13,931 nucleotides of DNA from Gammaproteobacteria bacterium (GTDB lineage Bacteria > Pseudomonadota > Gammaproteobacteria > Chromatiales > Chromatiaceae): the NCBI GenBank assembly GCA_013041975.1, contig JABDQZ010000166.1, forward strand, positions 1 through 13,931. The letters are read 5' to 3'. Both the position numbers and the translations under genes were made by a program. The notes beneath the pieces were generated by a model. That model was not told the origin of the DNA. It saw only the letters and a list, made by a program, of their open reading frames with translations, and ran no database searches. Shown piece by piece: positions 6,916 to 13,571 of the stretch (the first letter of the stretch is position 1; the number at the start of each line of letters is the position of its first letter).

Positions 6916-6986
6916 ATTGCCTGCATCCCTGCAGACACCCCTGCGGGCTCCTATCCAGTCGTGAAAAATTGCTCCAGGCAATTTTT
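6916..6986 (-). terminator. Hairpin-terminator repeat, copy C, at the 3' end of cysE
   Basis: This 71-bp element shares its layout with the two copies after secF. Read on the plus strand it has a CTGCA-TCCC-TGCAG hairpin, a CCC-TGC-GGG mini-hairpin and a perfect 9-bp stem AAAAATTGC/GCAATTTTT (6964-6972 and 6978-6986) with loop TCCAG. On the minus strand the last stem begins inside the cysE stop codon and ends in a T run, so it is a rho-independent terminator for cysE; symmetry makes it bidirectional. It sits between cysE and the isc promoter and should isolate the two transcripts. Confidence 0.8.
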
Positions 6987-7767
6987 ATTGCTTGTCGTTG
7001 AGCTTGAGCATTTCCTCTGCAGTTGACATGATTTCGCAGGAATCCATTTCCGGAATTTCCATGTCATCTTCGACACCCAATTCCTTCATTTTTTCGCACA
7101 TCAACATCATTTTTTTGTCAACCACGTGCATATGATCAAGCATGCAATTTATGGCATGTGCGACCGGGTCAGGCGCATCAGTTGTGGCACCGTAAGCATC
7201 AAACCCCATCTTTTTTGCCATTTTTTCACGATGAGCTGCTTCAGTTTGCTGTTTAGTCTGTTCAACCAGTCTGCCAGGTACACCTACCACTGTTGAATTT
7301 TCCGGCACAGGCTTGAGAACTACCGCATTTGAACCAATTCTTGCACCATCACCAATTTCAATGGGACCCAGCACCTTCGCGCCCGCCCCGACTACCACGT
7401 TGTTTCCAAGCGTTGGATGGCGTTTGCCCTTGTTCCAGCTGGTACCTCCCAGCGTGACACCATGATAAAGAGTGCAGTCGTCATTGATAATCGCCGTTTC
7501 TCCAATCACCACACCCATACCGTGATCGATAAAAAAGCGACGTCCGATCTGTGCCCCTGGATGGATTTCGATACCAGTCACCCAGCGTGCCAGATTGGAA
7601 AGCATTCTTGCCAGCCACTTCAGACCCTGGTTCCACAACCAGTGCGACAATCGGTGGACCAATACTGCCTGGATACCGGGATAAGCTGTCAGAACTTCAA
7701 AAGAATTACGCGCAGCAGGATCGCGATCAAAGACACTCTGAACATCTTCTTTTATGCGTGCAAACAC
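6985..7767 (-). CDS. cysE: Serine O-acetyltransferase (short N-terminus type)
   Basis: This enzyme makes O-acetylserine from serine and acetyl-CoA, the committed step of cysteine synthesis. The 260-residue protein has a short helical N-terminus (1-65) and then left-handed beta-helix hexapeptide repeats (about 66-170). It has the active-site IDHGMGVVIGET (80-91, His82) and YHGVTLGGTS (101-110) motifs and the acetyl-CoA-binding WNKGKRHP region. It lacks the long N-terminal domain of E. coli CysE and resembles the Pseudomonas and NifP-like form with a C-terminal extension (171-260). Here that tail is acidic and methionine-rich. The start is GTG at 7767 with a weak AGGT upstream. The 98-bp gap after trmJ holds a TAAAAT that could be a -10 but no good -35. 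Its product feeds IscS, and the neighbourhood with isc is conserved in related bacteria. Confidence 0.95.
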   Translation of the reverse strand: MFARIKEDVQSVFDRDPAARNSFEVLTAYPGIQAVLVHRLSHWLWNQGLKWLARMLSNLARWVTGIEIHPGAQIGRRFFIDHGMGVVIGETAIINDDCTLYHGVTLGGTSWNKGKRHPTLGNNVVVGAGAKVLGPIEIGDGARIGSNAVVLKPVPENSTVVGVPGRLVEQTKQQTEAAHREKMAKKMGFDAYGATTDAPDPVAHAINCMLDHMHVVDKKMMLMCEKMKELGVEDDMEIPEMDSCEIMSTAEEMLKLNDKQ

Positions 7768-7865
7768 AATGAAATACCTGACCTAATGTCATCCAGAAAT
7801 TGAAAAGGTCGCGTATTTTACCAATTCCCACAGGGTTTACTAGGTCTTTTTTACAATGTTGAATA

Positions 7866-8606
7866 TTAATTTTCACCGCGCATGGATTTACGCCCCTGCG
7901 CTGCACTCAGTATCCCTCTGAGAATGTTCATTTCATCCTCATCAGGATTGGCCCGGAAGAAAAACCGTTTGAGACGTAACATCAGCTTTTCGGAGCGACG
8001 CTCATCACTAAAACCGATCTCAAGCAGCGTTTGCTGCAAATGCTCATGGAAATGACTCATTTGTTGCGAAGAGAGATGCGGCAATTCAGCCACTGGCAGC
8101 TTTTCATCACCGGATTGGGGGGCCATCAATATCTCATAAGCCAGTACCTGAGCCGCCATGGCAACATTCAGCGAACTGTATTCAGGATTGGAAGGAATAT
8201 GTACCAGGTACTGGCACAAATCGAGTTCCTCATTGGTCAGGCCAGAACTCTCACGCCCCAGCAACAGGGCAACAGAATGCTTGGCTGAGGCCTCAACCAT
8301 CAAGCCAGCACATTCACGTGGATCAAAAACCGGCCAGTTGACCTCCCTTTCTCGCGCACTGCTACCTACCACTAAAGAGCAATCGCCAATCGCCTGCTGC
8401 AGGGTCTCACAAACCACGGCATTTTCCAGAATCTCTACTGCCCCAGAAGACCGGGCAATAGCTTCTTCGCTGGGAAACACCCTTGGTTTGACCAGATATA
8501 GCTCGGACAGGCACATATTTTTCATTACACGCGCCACCGCACCGATATTGCCGGGATGAGTAGTATGTACCATTACGATACGGATATTTTTATTCGTTTC
8601 ACACAT
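7866..8606 (-). CDS. trmJ: tRNA (cytidine/uridine-2'-O-)-methyltransferase TrmJ
   Basis: TrmJ methylates the 2'-OH of nucleotide 32 in the anticodon loop of several tRNAs, using SAM. The 246-residue protein is a SPOUT (SpoU) methyltransferase. The N-terminal block NIRIVMVHTTHPGNIGAVAR (7-26) contains the conserved Asn20 and an Arg. The knot motifs are LLLGRESSGLTNEEL (114-128) and IPSNPEYSSLNVAMA (137-151). A basic helical C-terminal region follows, as in E. coli TrmJ. The start at 8606 gives an N-terminus that aligns with E. coli (MLQNIRIVLVETSH type), although no Shine-Dalgarno is visible. It is divergent from suhB. Confidence 0.94.
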   Translation of the reverse strand: MCETNKNIRIVMVHTTHPGNIGAVARVMKNMCLSELYLVKPRVFPSEEAIARSSGAVEILENAVVCETLQQAIGDCSLVVGSSAREREVNWPVFDPRECAGLMVEASAKHSVALLLGRESSGLTNEELDLCQYLVHIPSNPEYSSLNVAMAAQVLAYEILMAPQSGDEKLPVAELPHLSSQQMSHFHEHLQQTLLEIGFSDERRSEKLMLRLKRFFFRANPDEDEMNILRGILSAAQGRKSMRGEN

Positions 8607-8691
8607 GGATTTTTTTTACCACAGAGAACCCAAAGTTCACAGAGAAATTATCATTTTGACTGCGCAGAATTTTCCTGTATCGTTGCCCGCC
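8607..8691. promoter_or_regulatory. trmJ-suhB divergent spacer with an ACCACAGAG-type repeat
   Basis: This 85-bp spacer must carry promoters for both divergent genes. It begins with a T tract, then a stretch at 8618-8647 in which ACCACAGAGAACC is followed by CAAAGTTCACAGAGAAA. Imperfect CACAGAG units like this are a repeat type that I recall from many bacterial intergenic regions. Downstream, TTGACT at 8656-8661 could be a -35 for suhB, but no good -10 stands at the right distance. Confidence 0.4.
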
Positions 8692-9489
8692 ATGAAACCC
8701 ACGACAAACATTGCTGTTCGCGCCGCCCGCCAGGCTGGCAGCGTCCTCATGCGCTATTTCGACCAGGTTGACTCACTGAAAGTCGCGCAAAAAAGCCGCA
8801 ATGATTTTGTCAGTGAAGTCGATAAAGCTGCCGAAGAAGCTATCATCAGCACCATTCGCCAATTCTACCCTGATCACTCTATCCTTGCCGAAGAAACCGG
8901 CAGTCATGATGGCAACGATTTCCAGTGGGTCATTGATCCACTGGATGGCACCACCAACTATCTCCACGGCTTACCCCAGTTTTCGATTTCTATAGCTTTA
9001 AAACACCGCGGCATTCTGGAAAGTGCCGTGGTTTATGATCCCCTGAAAAATGAACTATTTACCGCAGATAAAGGTAACGGTGCTTATCTTAACGATCGCC
9101 GTATCAGAATCAAAAACCACAAATCACTGGAAGGCGCCCTGATCGGCACCGGCATCCCCTTCCGTGATCAACGCTTTATCGAGCACTACCTTGGCATGCT
9201 CAAGGATATGGTCAAAGATACCGCCGGTATTCGTCGACCTGGCTCAGCGGCACTGGATTTTGCCTGGGTGGCAGCAGGTCGCATGGACGGTTTCTGGGAA
9301 CTGGGGCTGTCGCAATGGGACTTTGCCGCGGGCGTACTTTTGGTAAAAGAAGCCGGTGGTACCGTGACAGATTTGAACGGTGGTGAAAAATATTTCGAAA
9401 CCGGTAACGTCGTCACGGCCAATATCAAACTTCATCAGCAAATGCTCCAGTTAATCAAGCCTCACCTGGATGACAAGCTGAAAGCCTGA
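8692..9489 (+). CDS. suhB: Inositol-1-monophosphatase family protein SuhB
   Basis: SuhB is a Mg-dependent inositol monophosphatase fold protein. In E. coli it also acts in NusA/rRNA antitermination and 30S assembly complexes. From the chosen start the protein is 265 residues (E. coli 267). Metal-site motifs are DFVSEVD (38-44), AEETG (66-70), WVIDPLDGTTNYLHG (79-93) and QWDFAAG (208-214). An open frame extends up to 8605, but the extra 29 residues have no family counterpart and overlap the trmJ start. The N-terminus at 8692 (MKPTTNIAVRAARQAG) matches the family, so I chose it despite a weak ribosome binding site. A lipoprotein gene follows after 27 bp, probably in the same transcript. Confidence 0.95.
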   Translation: MKPTTNIAVRAARQAGSVLMRYFDQVDSLKVAQKSRNDFVSEVDKAAEEAIISTIRQFYPDHSILAEETGSHDGNDFQWVIDPLDGTTNYLHGLPQFSISIALKHRGILESAVVYDPLKNELFTADKGNGAYLNDRRIRIKNHKSLEGALIGTGIPFRDQRFIEHYLGMLKDMVKDTAGIRRPGSAALDFAWVAAGRMDGFWELGLSQWDFAAGVLLVKEAGGTVTDLNGGEKYFETGNVVTANIKLHQQMLQLIKPHLDDKLKA

Positions 9490-9516
9490 TCAACTCAGCC
9501 TATACTATGGGCTGTT

Positions 9517-10008
9517 ATGCAATTACTCATTAAAAAAATCCGATTGCTTTTTGTCACTCCATTGGTTTTCATTATCCTTGGCGGATGCGGCGGCGAACCG
9601 GAAGATCCCAAAGCAAAAATCAAAGCCATGATCGACCTGGTTGAAGTAGCAGCTGAGAAAAGCTCGGTTACTTTATTCAGTGAGCACATTTCTGAACAGT
9701 ACCAAGACCAACATCACGGCAATCGCCAGCGGGTGATGCGTTCACTGCTTGGTTATTTTCATCGCAACAAGAATATCCATCTGTTTATGCGTATCAGAAA
9801 TATTGAAATAAACGAACAGAACCCGGATAGCGCCAAAGCCAGTGTCAATGTGGCAATGACAGGTACGCAGGTGGACTCGGCAGAAAAGCTGTTATTACTT
9901 AGAGCAAGGGTATACCGGTTTGATATTGATCTGGGTTATGAAGATGATCAGTGGATGATCAGGGCTGCCACCTGGCAAAGGATACAGGTGAAGGATTTTC
10001 TGGACTGA
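9517..10008 (+). CDS. Small predicted lipoprotein of unknown function
   Basis: I do not recognise a named family. The 163-residue product has a lysine-rich N-terminus, a hydrophobic segment (9-22) and a lipobox ILGGC with the modifiable Cys24, followed by Gly-Gly-Glu. It should therefore be a lipoprotein, and with no Asp at +2 it is likely sent to the outer membrane. The mature part begins with an acidic helix-prone region (KAKIKAMIDLVEVAAEKSS) and continues with alternating strands, ending in a conserved-looking YEDDQWMIRAATWQ segment. That layout, about 130 residues of helix then curved sheet, suggests an NTF2-like or cone-shaped fold, but this is inference. It follows suhB by 27 bp and converges on secF. 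A CTCCC-AAA-GGGAG hairpin (10018-10036) without a T run lies just after the stop. Confidence 0.8.
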   Translation: MQLLIKKIRLLFVTPLVFIILGGCGGEPEDPKAKIKAMIDLVEVAAEKSSVTLFSEHISEQYQDQHHGNRQRVMRSLLGYFHRNKNIHLFMRIRNIEINEQNPDSAKASVNVAMTGTQVDSAEKLLLLRARVYRFDIDLGYEDDQWMIRAATWQRIQVKDFLD

Positions 10009-10045
10009 TTTGCCTAGCCCCTCCCAAAGGGAGAGGATGTTTGAT

Positions 10046-10117
10046 ATTGCCCACACCCCTGTGGGCACCCCTTCGGGGCTCCCTTAGGTCATGTAAAATT
10101 GCTCCAGGCAATTTTTT
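10046..10117. repeat. Hairpin-terminator repeat, copy A
   Basis: This is the first of two directly abutting 72-bp units between the convergent lipoprotein and secF genes. Read on the plus strand it holds GCCCACA-CCCC-TGTGGGC, then CCCCTTCGGGG (a UUCG-type loop), then AAAATTGC-TCCAG-GCAATTTT (10095-10102 and 10108-10115) followed by T residues. The last stem works as a rho-independent terminator on the plus strand for the suhB-lipoprotein transcript and, by symmetry, on the minus strand. It differs from copy B at 3 of 72 positions. Confidence 0.85.
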
Positions 10118-10189
10118 ATTACCCACATCCCTGTGGGCACCCCTTCGGGGCTCCCTTAGGTCGTGTAAAATTGCTCCAGGCAATTTTTT
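10118..10189. repeat. Hairpin-terminator repeat, copy B, abutting the secF stop
   Basis: This is the second tandem 72-bp unit. Its terminator stem AAAATTGC/GCAATTTT (10167-10174 and 10180-10187) lies directly beside the secF stop codon (10189-10191). On the minus strand the order is therefore secF stop, terminator stem, CCCCGAAGGGG mini-hairpin, then the GC-rich hairpin. This is the same order and orientation as copy C after cysE. The three differences from copy A are at element positions 4, 11 and 46; the first breaks only the outermost pair of the GC-rich stem. Confidence 0.85.
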
Positions 10190-11127
10190 CAGGGCATATC
10201 GTCGATTTCTGCGCCTTCCTTCTTGACCGGCATCAGGTCAGACTTGCTGATACCCAGCATCAGAACAGCAGCACTGGCTACGTACATGGATGAATAAGTA
10301 CCGATAACAACGCCAATCAACAGTGCCAAAGCGAAACCATGAATGATTTCTCCACCAAACAGGAACAACGCCAGCAATACCAGCGTGGTCGTTAACGAGG
10401 TAATGATGGTTCTGTGCAATGTCTGGTTTAGCGAGGCATTGATAATTTCTATTGATGAACCTTTGCGCATTTTACGAAAGTTTTCTCGGATACGGTCAAA
10501 GACAACAATCGTATCGTTTAGCGAGTAACCTATTACTGCCAGAACAGCAGCCAGCACTGGCAGGTCAAACTCGATCTGGAAAATCGAGAACATGCCGACT
10601 GTGATAATAACGTCATGCACCAGAGCCAGAATCGATCCCAGTGCAAAACGGTATTCAAAACGGAAACCGACATAGATCAAAATAAAGATCAGTGCATACA
10701 GCATCGCCAGGCCACCATCATTGGTGAGCTCTTCACCCACCTGCGGCCCAACAAATTCTACCCTGCGCAAGTCAACAGGTTCTGTCTGGTCGGCATTTAA
10801 CAGTGAAATCACCTGGGTGCTGAGCTCAGCACTGCTTTTTTCTTCCTGCGGAGCAAGGCGAATCAGGACATCCTTGTTGGTGCCAAAATGCTGTACGGTT
10901 GAATCACCAAAGCCAGCACCTCCCATTGCAGAGCGGATGGTTTCCAGGTCAGCTGCCTCTTTGTAGCCGACTTCGATCAGGGTTCCTCCGGTAAAATCAA
11001 TACCCAGTTTCAAACCCTGGGTAAAAATGGATCCCAATGAAAGCAAAATCACCACCGTCGAAGCAATCATGGCGATCTTGCGTTTGCCCATAAAGTCCAA
11101 ACTGGTAACGTTTTTAAAGAGCCTCAT
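10189..11127 (-). CDS. secF: Protein translocase subunit SecF
   Basis: SecF pairs with SecD in an RND-like membrane complex that uses the proton gradient to drive late steps of Sec export. The 312-residue protein has six predicted membrane segments. TM1 (about 17-35) is followed by a periplasmic loop with the family motif GIDFTGG (42-48). The C-terminal TM block contains GYSLNDTIVVFDRIREN (200-216) with the membrane Asp205 expected for proton conduction. The frame is open to 11178, which would add 17 residues and overlap secD. I chose ATG 11127 because an AGGAG (11138-11142) precedes it, MRLFKNVTSLDFMGKR looks like a family N-terminus, and the gap to secD is then a normal 16 bp. Confidence 0.95.
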   Translation of the reverse strand: MRLFKNVTSLDFMGKRKIAMIASTVVILLSLGSIFTQGLKLGIDFTGGTLIEVGYKEAADLETIRSAMGGAGFGDSTVQHFGTNKDVLIRLAPQEEKSSAELSTQVISLLNADQTEPVDLRRVEFVGPQVGEELTNDGGLAMLYALIFILIYVGFRFEYRFALGSILALVHDVIITVGMFSIFQIEFDLPVLAAVLAVIGYSLNDTIVVFDRIRENFRKMRKGSSIEIINASLNQTLHRTIITSLTTTLVLLALFLFGGEIIHGFALALLIGVVIGTYSSMYVASAAVLMLGISKSDLMPVKKEGAEIDDMP

Positions 11128-11143
11128 ACTCGAAATACTCCTG

Positions 11144-13003
11144 TTAAATCGCCAGACTGGTGACACGTTTTCTGCCACCGTAAATCAGATTAATCAATGC
11201 ACGGCTACCAATGATGGCTGTGAACATCGAAGTCACAATACCGATAGCCAGTGTCACGGCAAAGCCCTTGATCGGGCCGGTTCCAAAAGCATACAACACG
11301 ACTGCTGCAATCAGCGTGGTGACGTTGGCATCGATAATGGTCATCATTGCCTTGTCATAACCCGCAAAGATACTTGCCTGCGGCGTGCTGCCAACCCGCA
11401 GTTCTTCACGTATGCGTTCAAAGATGAGAACGTTGGCATCAACCGCCATACCAACCGTCAGTACAATACCGGCGATACCCGGCAAGGTTAATGTCGCTTG
11501 CAGGATAGACAGCACCGCAACAATCAACACCAGGTTCAAGACCAGGGCAACATTGGCTACCAACCCAAATACCCGGTAGTAGAAAGCCATGAAGATCAGT
11601 ACCAGTACAAGACCAATAACCACGGAACGGAAACCCTGGTCAATGTTGTCCTGACCCAGACTTGGACCAATGGTACGTTCTTCAATGATCTCAATGGGTG
11701 CTGCCAGAGCGCCTGAACGCAGCAGCAGTGCCAGGTCATGAGCTTCTTCTGTACTATCCAGACCTGTGGTCTGGAAACGACGTCCGAATGGCTCAAGGAT
11801 ATTGGCGATGCTAATAACTTCTTCAATATTGACCTTGGTTTTAACCGGCTCACCATTGACAATCTTGGTCAACACCTTGTTTTCGATATAAACCACCGCC
11901 ATCGGCTTGCCGACATTTTCAGTAGTCATGTTACGCATACGACGGGCACCCTGTCCGTCAAGATTAACGAAAACCGCGGGAGAACCACTACGCTGATCCA
12001 GGCCGGACGAGGCATCGGTAATCTGGTTGCCGGTAACAATGACGCGCTTTTTCAGTAACACAGGTGTGCCATCACGTTCACGATAGAGTTTGGAGCCGGC
12101 GGGCACACGGCCTTCGACCGCATCCTGGACACTGTGCTCGGTATCAGCCAGACGATATTCCAGTGTTGCTGTCGCTCCCAGCAGATCCTTGATACGGCCG
12201 GGATCCTGTGCACCGGGCAGTTGCACTACGATACGGCGATCACCCTGTTGTTGAATGATAGGTTCGGCCACACCCAGCGCATTAACACGATTACGCAAGG
12301 TCGTAATATTTTGATCAAGTGCAAACTTTTTCACACCGCGTTGTTCATCTTCGCTTAAAGACAGTTTGACCATAAAGGCATCGGCCGTGTCAGTTGTCAG
12401 GATAGTCAGGTCACGAAATTGATTTCCCAGTTCATCTTCAGCCTTGTCCCGCAAAGCCTCATCCTTGAACTTGACCTCAATACCCCCGGCTGTCTGTTTG
12501 ACCGTGACATAGCGTAATTTTTCACGACGCAGGAATGAGCGAACATCACCGGTATAACGCTCCATTGCCTGTTTGACGGCTGCATCCATGTCCACATCAA
12601 TCAGCACATGAATACCACCACGCAGATCAAGACCGAGATACATGGGTTCCGCACCCAGATCAAGCAGCCAGCCTGGCAAGTCAGGCAAGAGTGTTAAGGC
12701 CTGGGTATAACCTTCTGTTAATACGCTAAGTAATGCTTCCTGTCCCTTCAGTTGCAGGTCGGGCGTTACAAAACGGATCCTGATCTTTTTTTCCAGCAAC
12801 TGGATTTTCTTGTATTCAACCTTGTTGCTGTCCAGATGTGTCTTTACCTGGTCAAACAGTGCCTGATCAACCGTACGATCTCGGCCGGCTGAAATTTCTA
12901 TTGAAGGATCCTGATCGTAAATATTGGGCAACGCATAGAGCGCACCGATGAGTATGATCACGACTATGGCGATATTTTTCCACAGCGGGTATTGGTTCAT
13001 CAT
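11144..13003 (-). CDS. secD: Protein translocase subunit SecD
   Basis: SecD is the larger partner of SecF in the inner-membrane SecDF-YajC complex, with a large periplasmic region that helps pull substrates out. The 619-residue protein has TM1 at 9-28, the P1 motif LGLDLRGGIHVLIDVD (123-138), an extended periplasmic domain to about 450, and a five-helix C-terminal membrane block. That block carries the proton-pathway aspartate Asp522 in GMAVDANVLIFERIREEL. The length matches E. coli (615). The gene begins ATGATG, so the true start may be either Met; an AGG lies upstream. secF follows at 16 bp, and yajC precedes with a 72-bp spacer holding a palindrome. Confidence 0.96.
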   Translation of the reverse strand: MMNQYPLWKNIAIVVIILIGALYALPNIYDQDPSIEISAGRDRTVDQALFDQVKTHLDSNKVEYKKIQLLEKKIRIRFVTPDLQLKGQEALLSVLTEGYTQALTLLPDLPGWLLDLGAEPMYLGLDLRGGIHVLIDVDMDAAVKQAMERYTGDVRSFLRREKLRYVTVKQTAGGIEVKFKDEALRDKAEDELGNQFRDLTILTTDTADAFMVKLSLSEDEQRGVKKFALDQNITTLRNRVNALGVAEPIIQQQGDRRIVVQLPGAQDPGRIKDLLGATATLEYRLADTEHSVQDAVEGRVPAGSKLYRERDGTPVLLKKRVIVTGNQITDASSGLDQRSGSPAVFVNLDGQGARRMRNMTTENVGKPMAVVYIENKVLTKIVNGEPVKTKVNIEEVISIANILEPFGRRFQTTGLDSTEEAHDLALLLRSGALAAPIEIIEERTIGPSLGQDNIDQGFRSVVIGLVLVLIFMAFYYRVFGLVANVALVLNLVLIVAVLSILQATLTLPGIAGIVLTVGMAVDANVLIFERIREELRVGSTPQASIFAGYDKAMMTIIDANVTTLIAAVVLYAFGTGPIKGFAVTLAIGIVTSMFTAIIGSRALINLIYGGRKRVTSLAI

Positions 13004-13040
13004 GGCAGAAATGCCTTTTAGAGTAATTTGCTGGTTAACG

Positions 13041-13062
13041 CATTCCTGCCAGCGCAGGAATG
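13041..13062. repeat. 9-bp palindromic hairpin between yajC and secD
   Basis: CATTCCTGC (13041-13049) and GCAGGAATG (13054-13062) are perfect inverted arms around a CAGC loop. No T run follows on the minus strand, so it is unlikely to be a simple terminator. Its sequence resembles the CATTCC...GGAATG palindromes dispersed in many proteobacterial genomes. In the mRNA it would form a stable hairpin between the yajC stop and the secD start, which may affect mRNA stability or relative expression. Confidence 0.65.
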
Positions 13063-13075
13063 ACTCGGTGGATTC

Positions 13076-13414
13076 TTATAATTCTTCCAGACTGCCTTTG
13101 GGCATGACTGATTCGACAGAACTTCTTCTGATTTTCACTTCCAGGCCTTCAGCAATTTCCAGCTTGCAGAAATTATCTGTTACATCCGTCACCTTTCCCA
13201 TCAGGCCACCTGAGGTCTGCACTTCATCACCCTTTTTCAGGGATTCGACCAGCGCCTTGTGTTCTTTCTGACGCTTGACCTGTGGACGGATCATGAAGAA
13301 ATAAAGAATGACGACCAGGCCGATAGGGAAAATCAGGCCTTCCCAGCCTGCCTGCTGTGCACCAGCTGCTGCGGCCGGAGCTTCGGCCATTGCTTCAGAA
13401 ATAAAGAAACTCAT
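13076..13414 (-). CDS. yajC: SecDF accessory membrane protein YajC
   Basis: YajC is a small inner-membrane protein that copurifies with SecDF. The 112-residue protein has an alanine-rich N-terminus (8-20), one membrane segment (about 24-42) ending in the family signature FFMIRPQVKRQKEH, and a cytoplasmic domain with KKGDEVQTSGGLMGKV. E. coli YajC has 110 residues. The order tgt-yajC-secD-secF is the common gammaproteobacterial arrangement. A spacer of 157 bp separates it from tgt and may carry its own promoter. Confidence 0.95.
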   Translation of the reverse strand: MSFFISEAMAEAPAAAAGAQQAGWEGLIFPIGLVVILYFFMIRPQVKRQKEHKALVESLKKGDEVQTSGGLMGKVTDVTDNFCKLEIAEGLEVKIRRSSVESVMPKGSLEEL

Positions 13415-13490
13415 TTGGGTTTTCCTGCTTGTTTTACAACTTTAATTAAATAGCGCGCGATTATTACATAGACGGACGCAAATCAGAATA

Positions 13491-13520
13491 TCTATATTGC
13501 ATTTCATTATGATTGAGCAA
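13491..13520 (-). promoter_or_regulatory. Possible promoter upstream of yajC
   Basis: On the minus strand TTGCTC (13515-13520) and TATAGA (13491-13496) are 18 bp apart within the AT-rich tgt-yajC spacer. Each matches a sigma-70 hexamer only partly. The position about 75 bp before the yajC start would allow yajC-secDF to be expressed apart from tgt. No clear terminator is visible after tgt, so read-through from tgt is equally possible. Confidence 0.3.
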
Positions 13521-13571
13521 CGCAGCTTCATGATACGGGAAAAAGCAACCCTCCCATCCTATCCTGTGAAA

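Noticed and set aside
8605..8691. N-terminal extension of SuhB by 29 residues
   Set aside because: It overlaps the divergent trmJ start and the repeat stretch. The family N-terminus begins at Met 8692.
10018..10036. CTCCC-AAA-GGGAG hairpin as terminator of the lipoprotein gene
   Set aside because: The stem is not followed by a T run. The stronger stem with T residues in repeat copy A is a better candidate.
10046..10189. Possible CRISPR-like or short tandem array
   Set aside because: There are only two abutting 72-bp copies with no spacers, each made of terminator-like hairpins, and no cas genes nearby.
9951..10226. Open frames on both strands over the secF-lipoprotein gap, with internally repeated peptides
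   Set aside because: The repeated peptide pattern comes from the tandem 72-bp hairpin elements. There is no start signal, and the frames run through terminator stems.
11128..11178. N-terminal extension of SecF by 17 residues overlapping secD
   Set aside because: A good AGGAG precedes ATG 11127, and the extra residues are antiparallel to nothing known in SecF and read through the secD 3' end.
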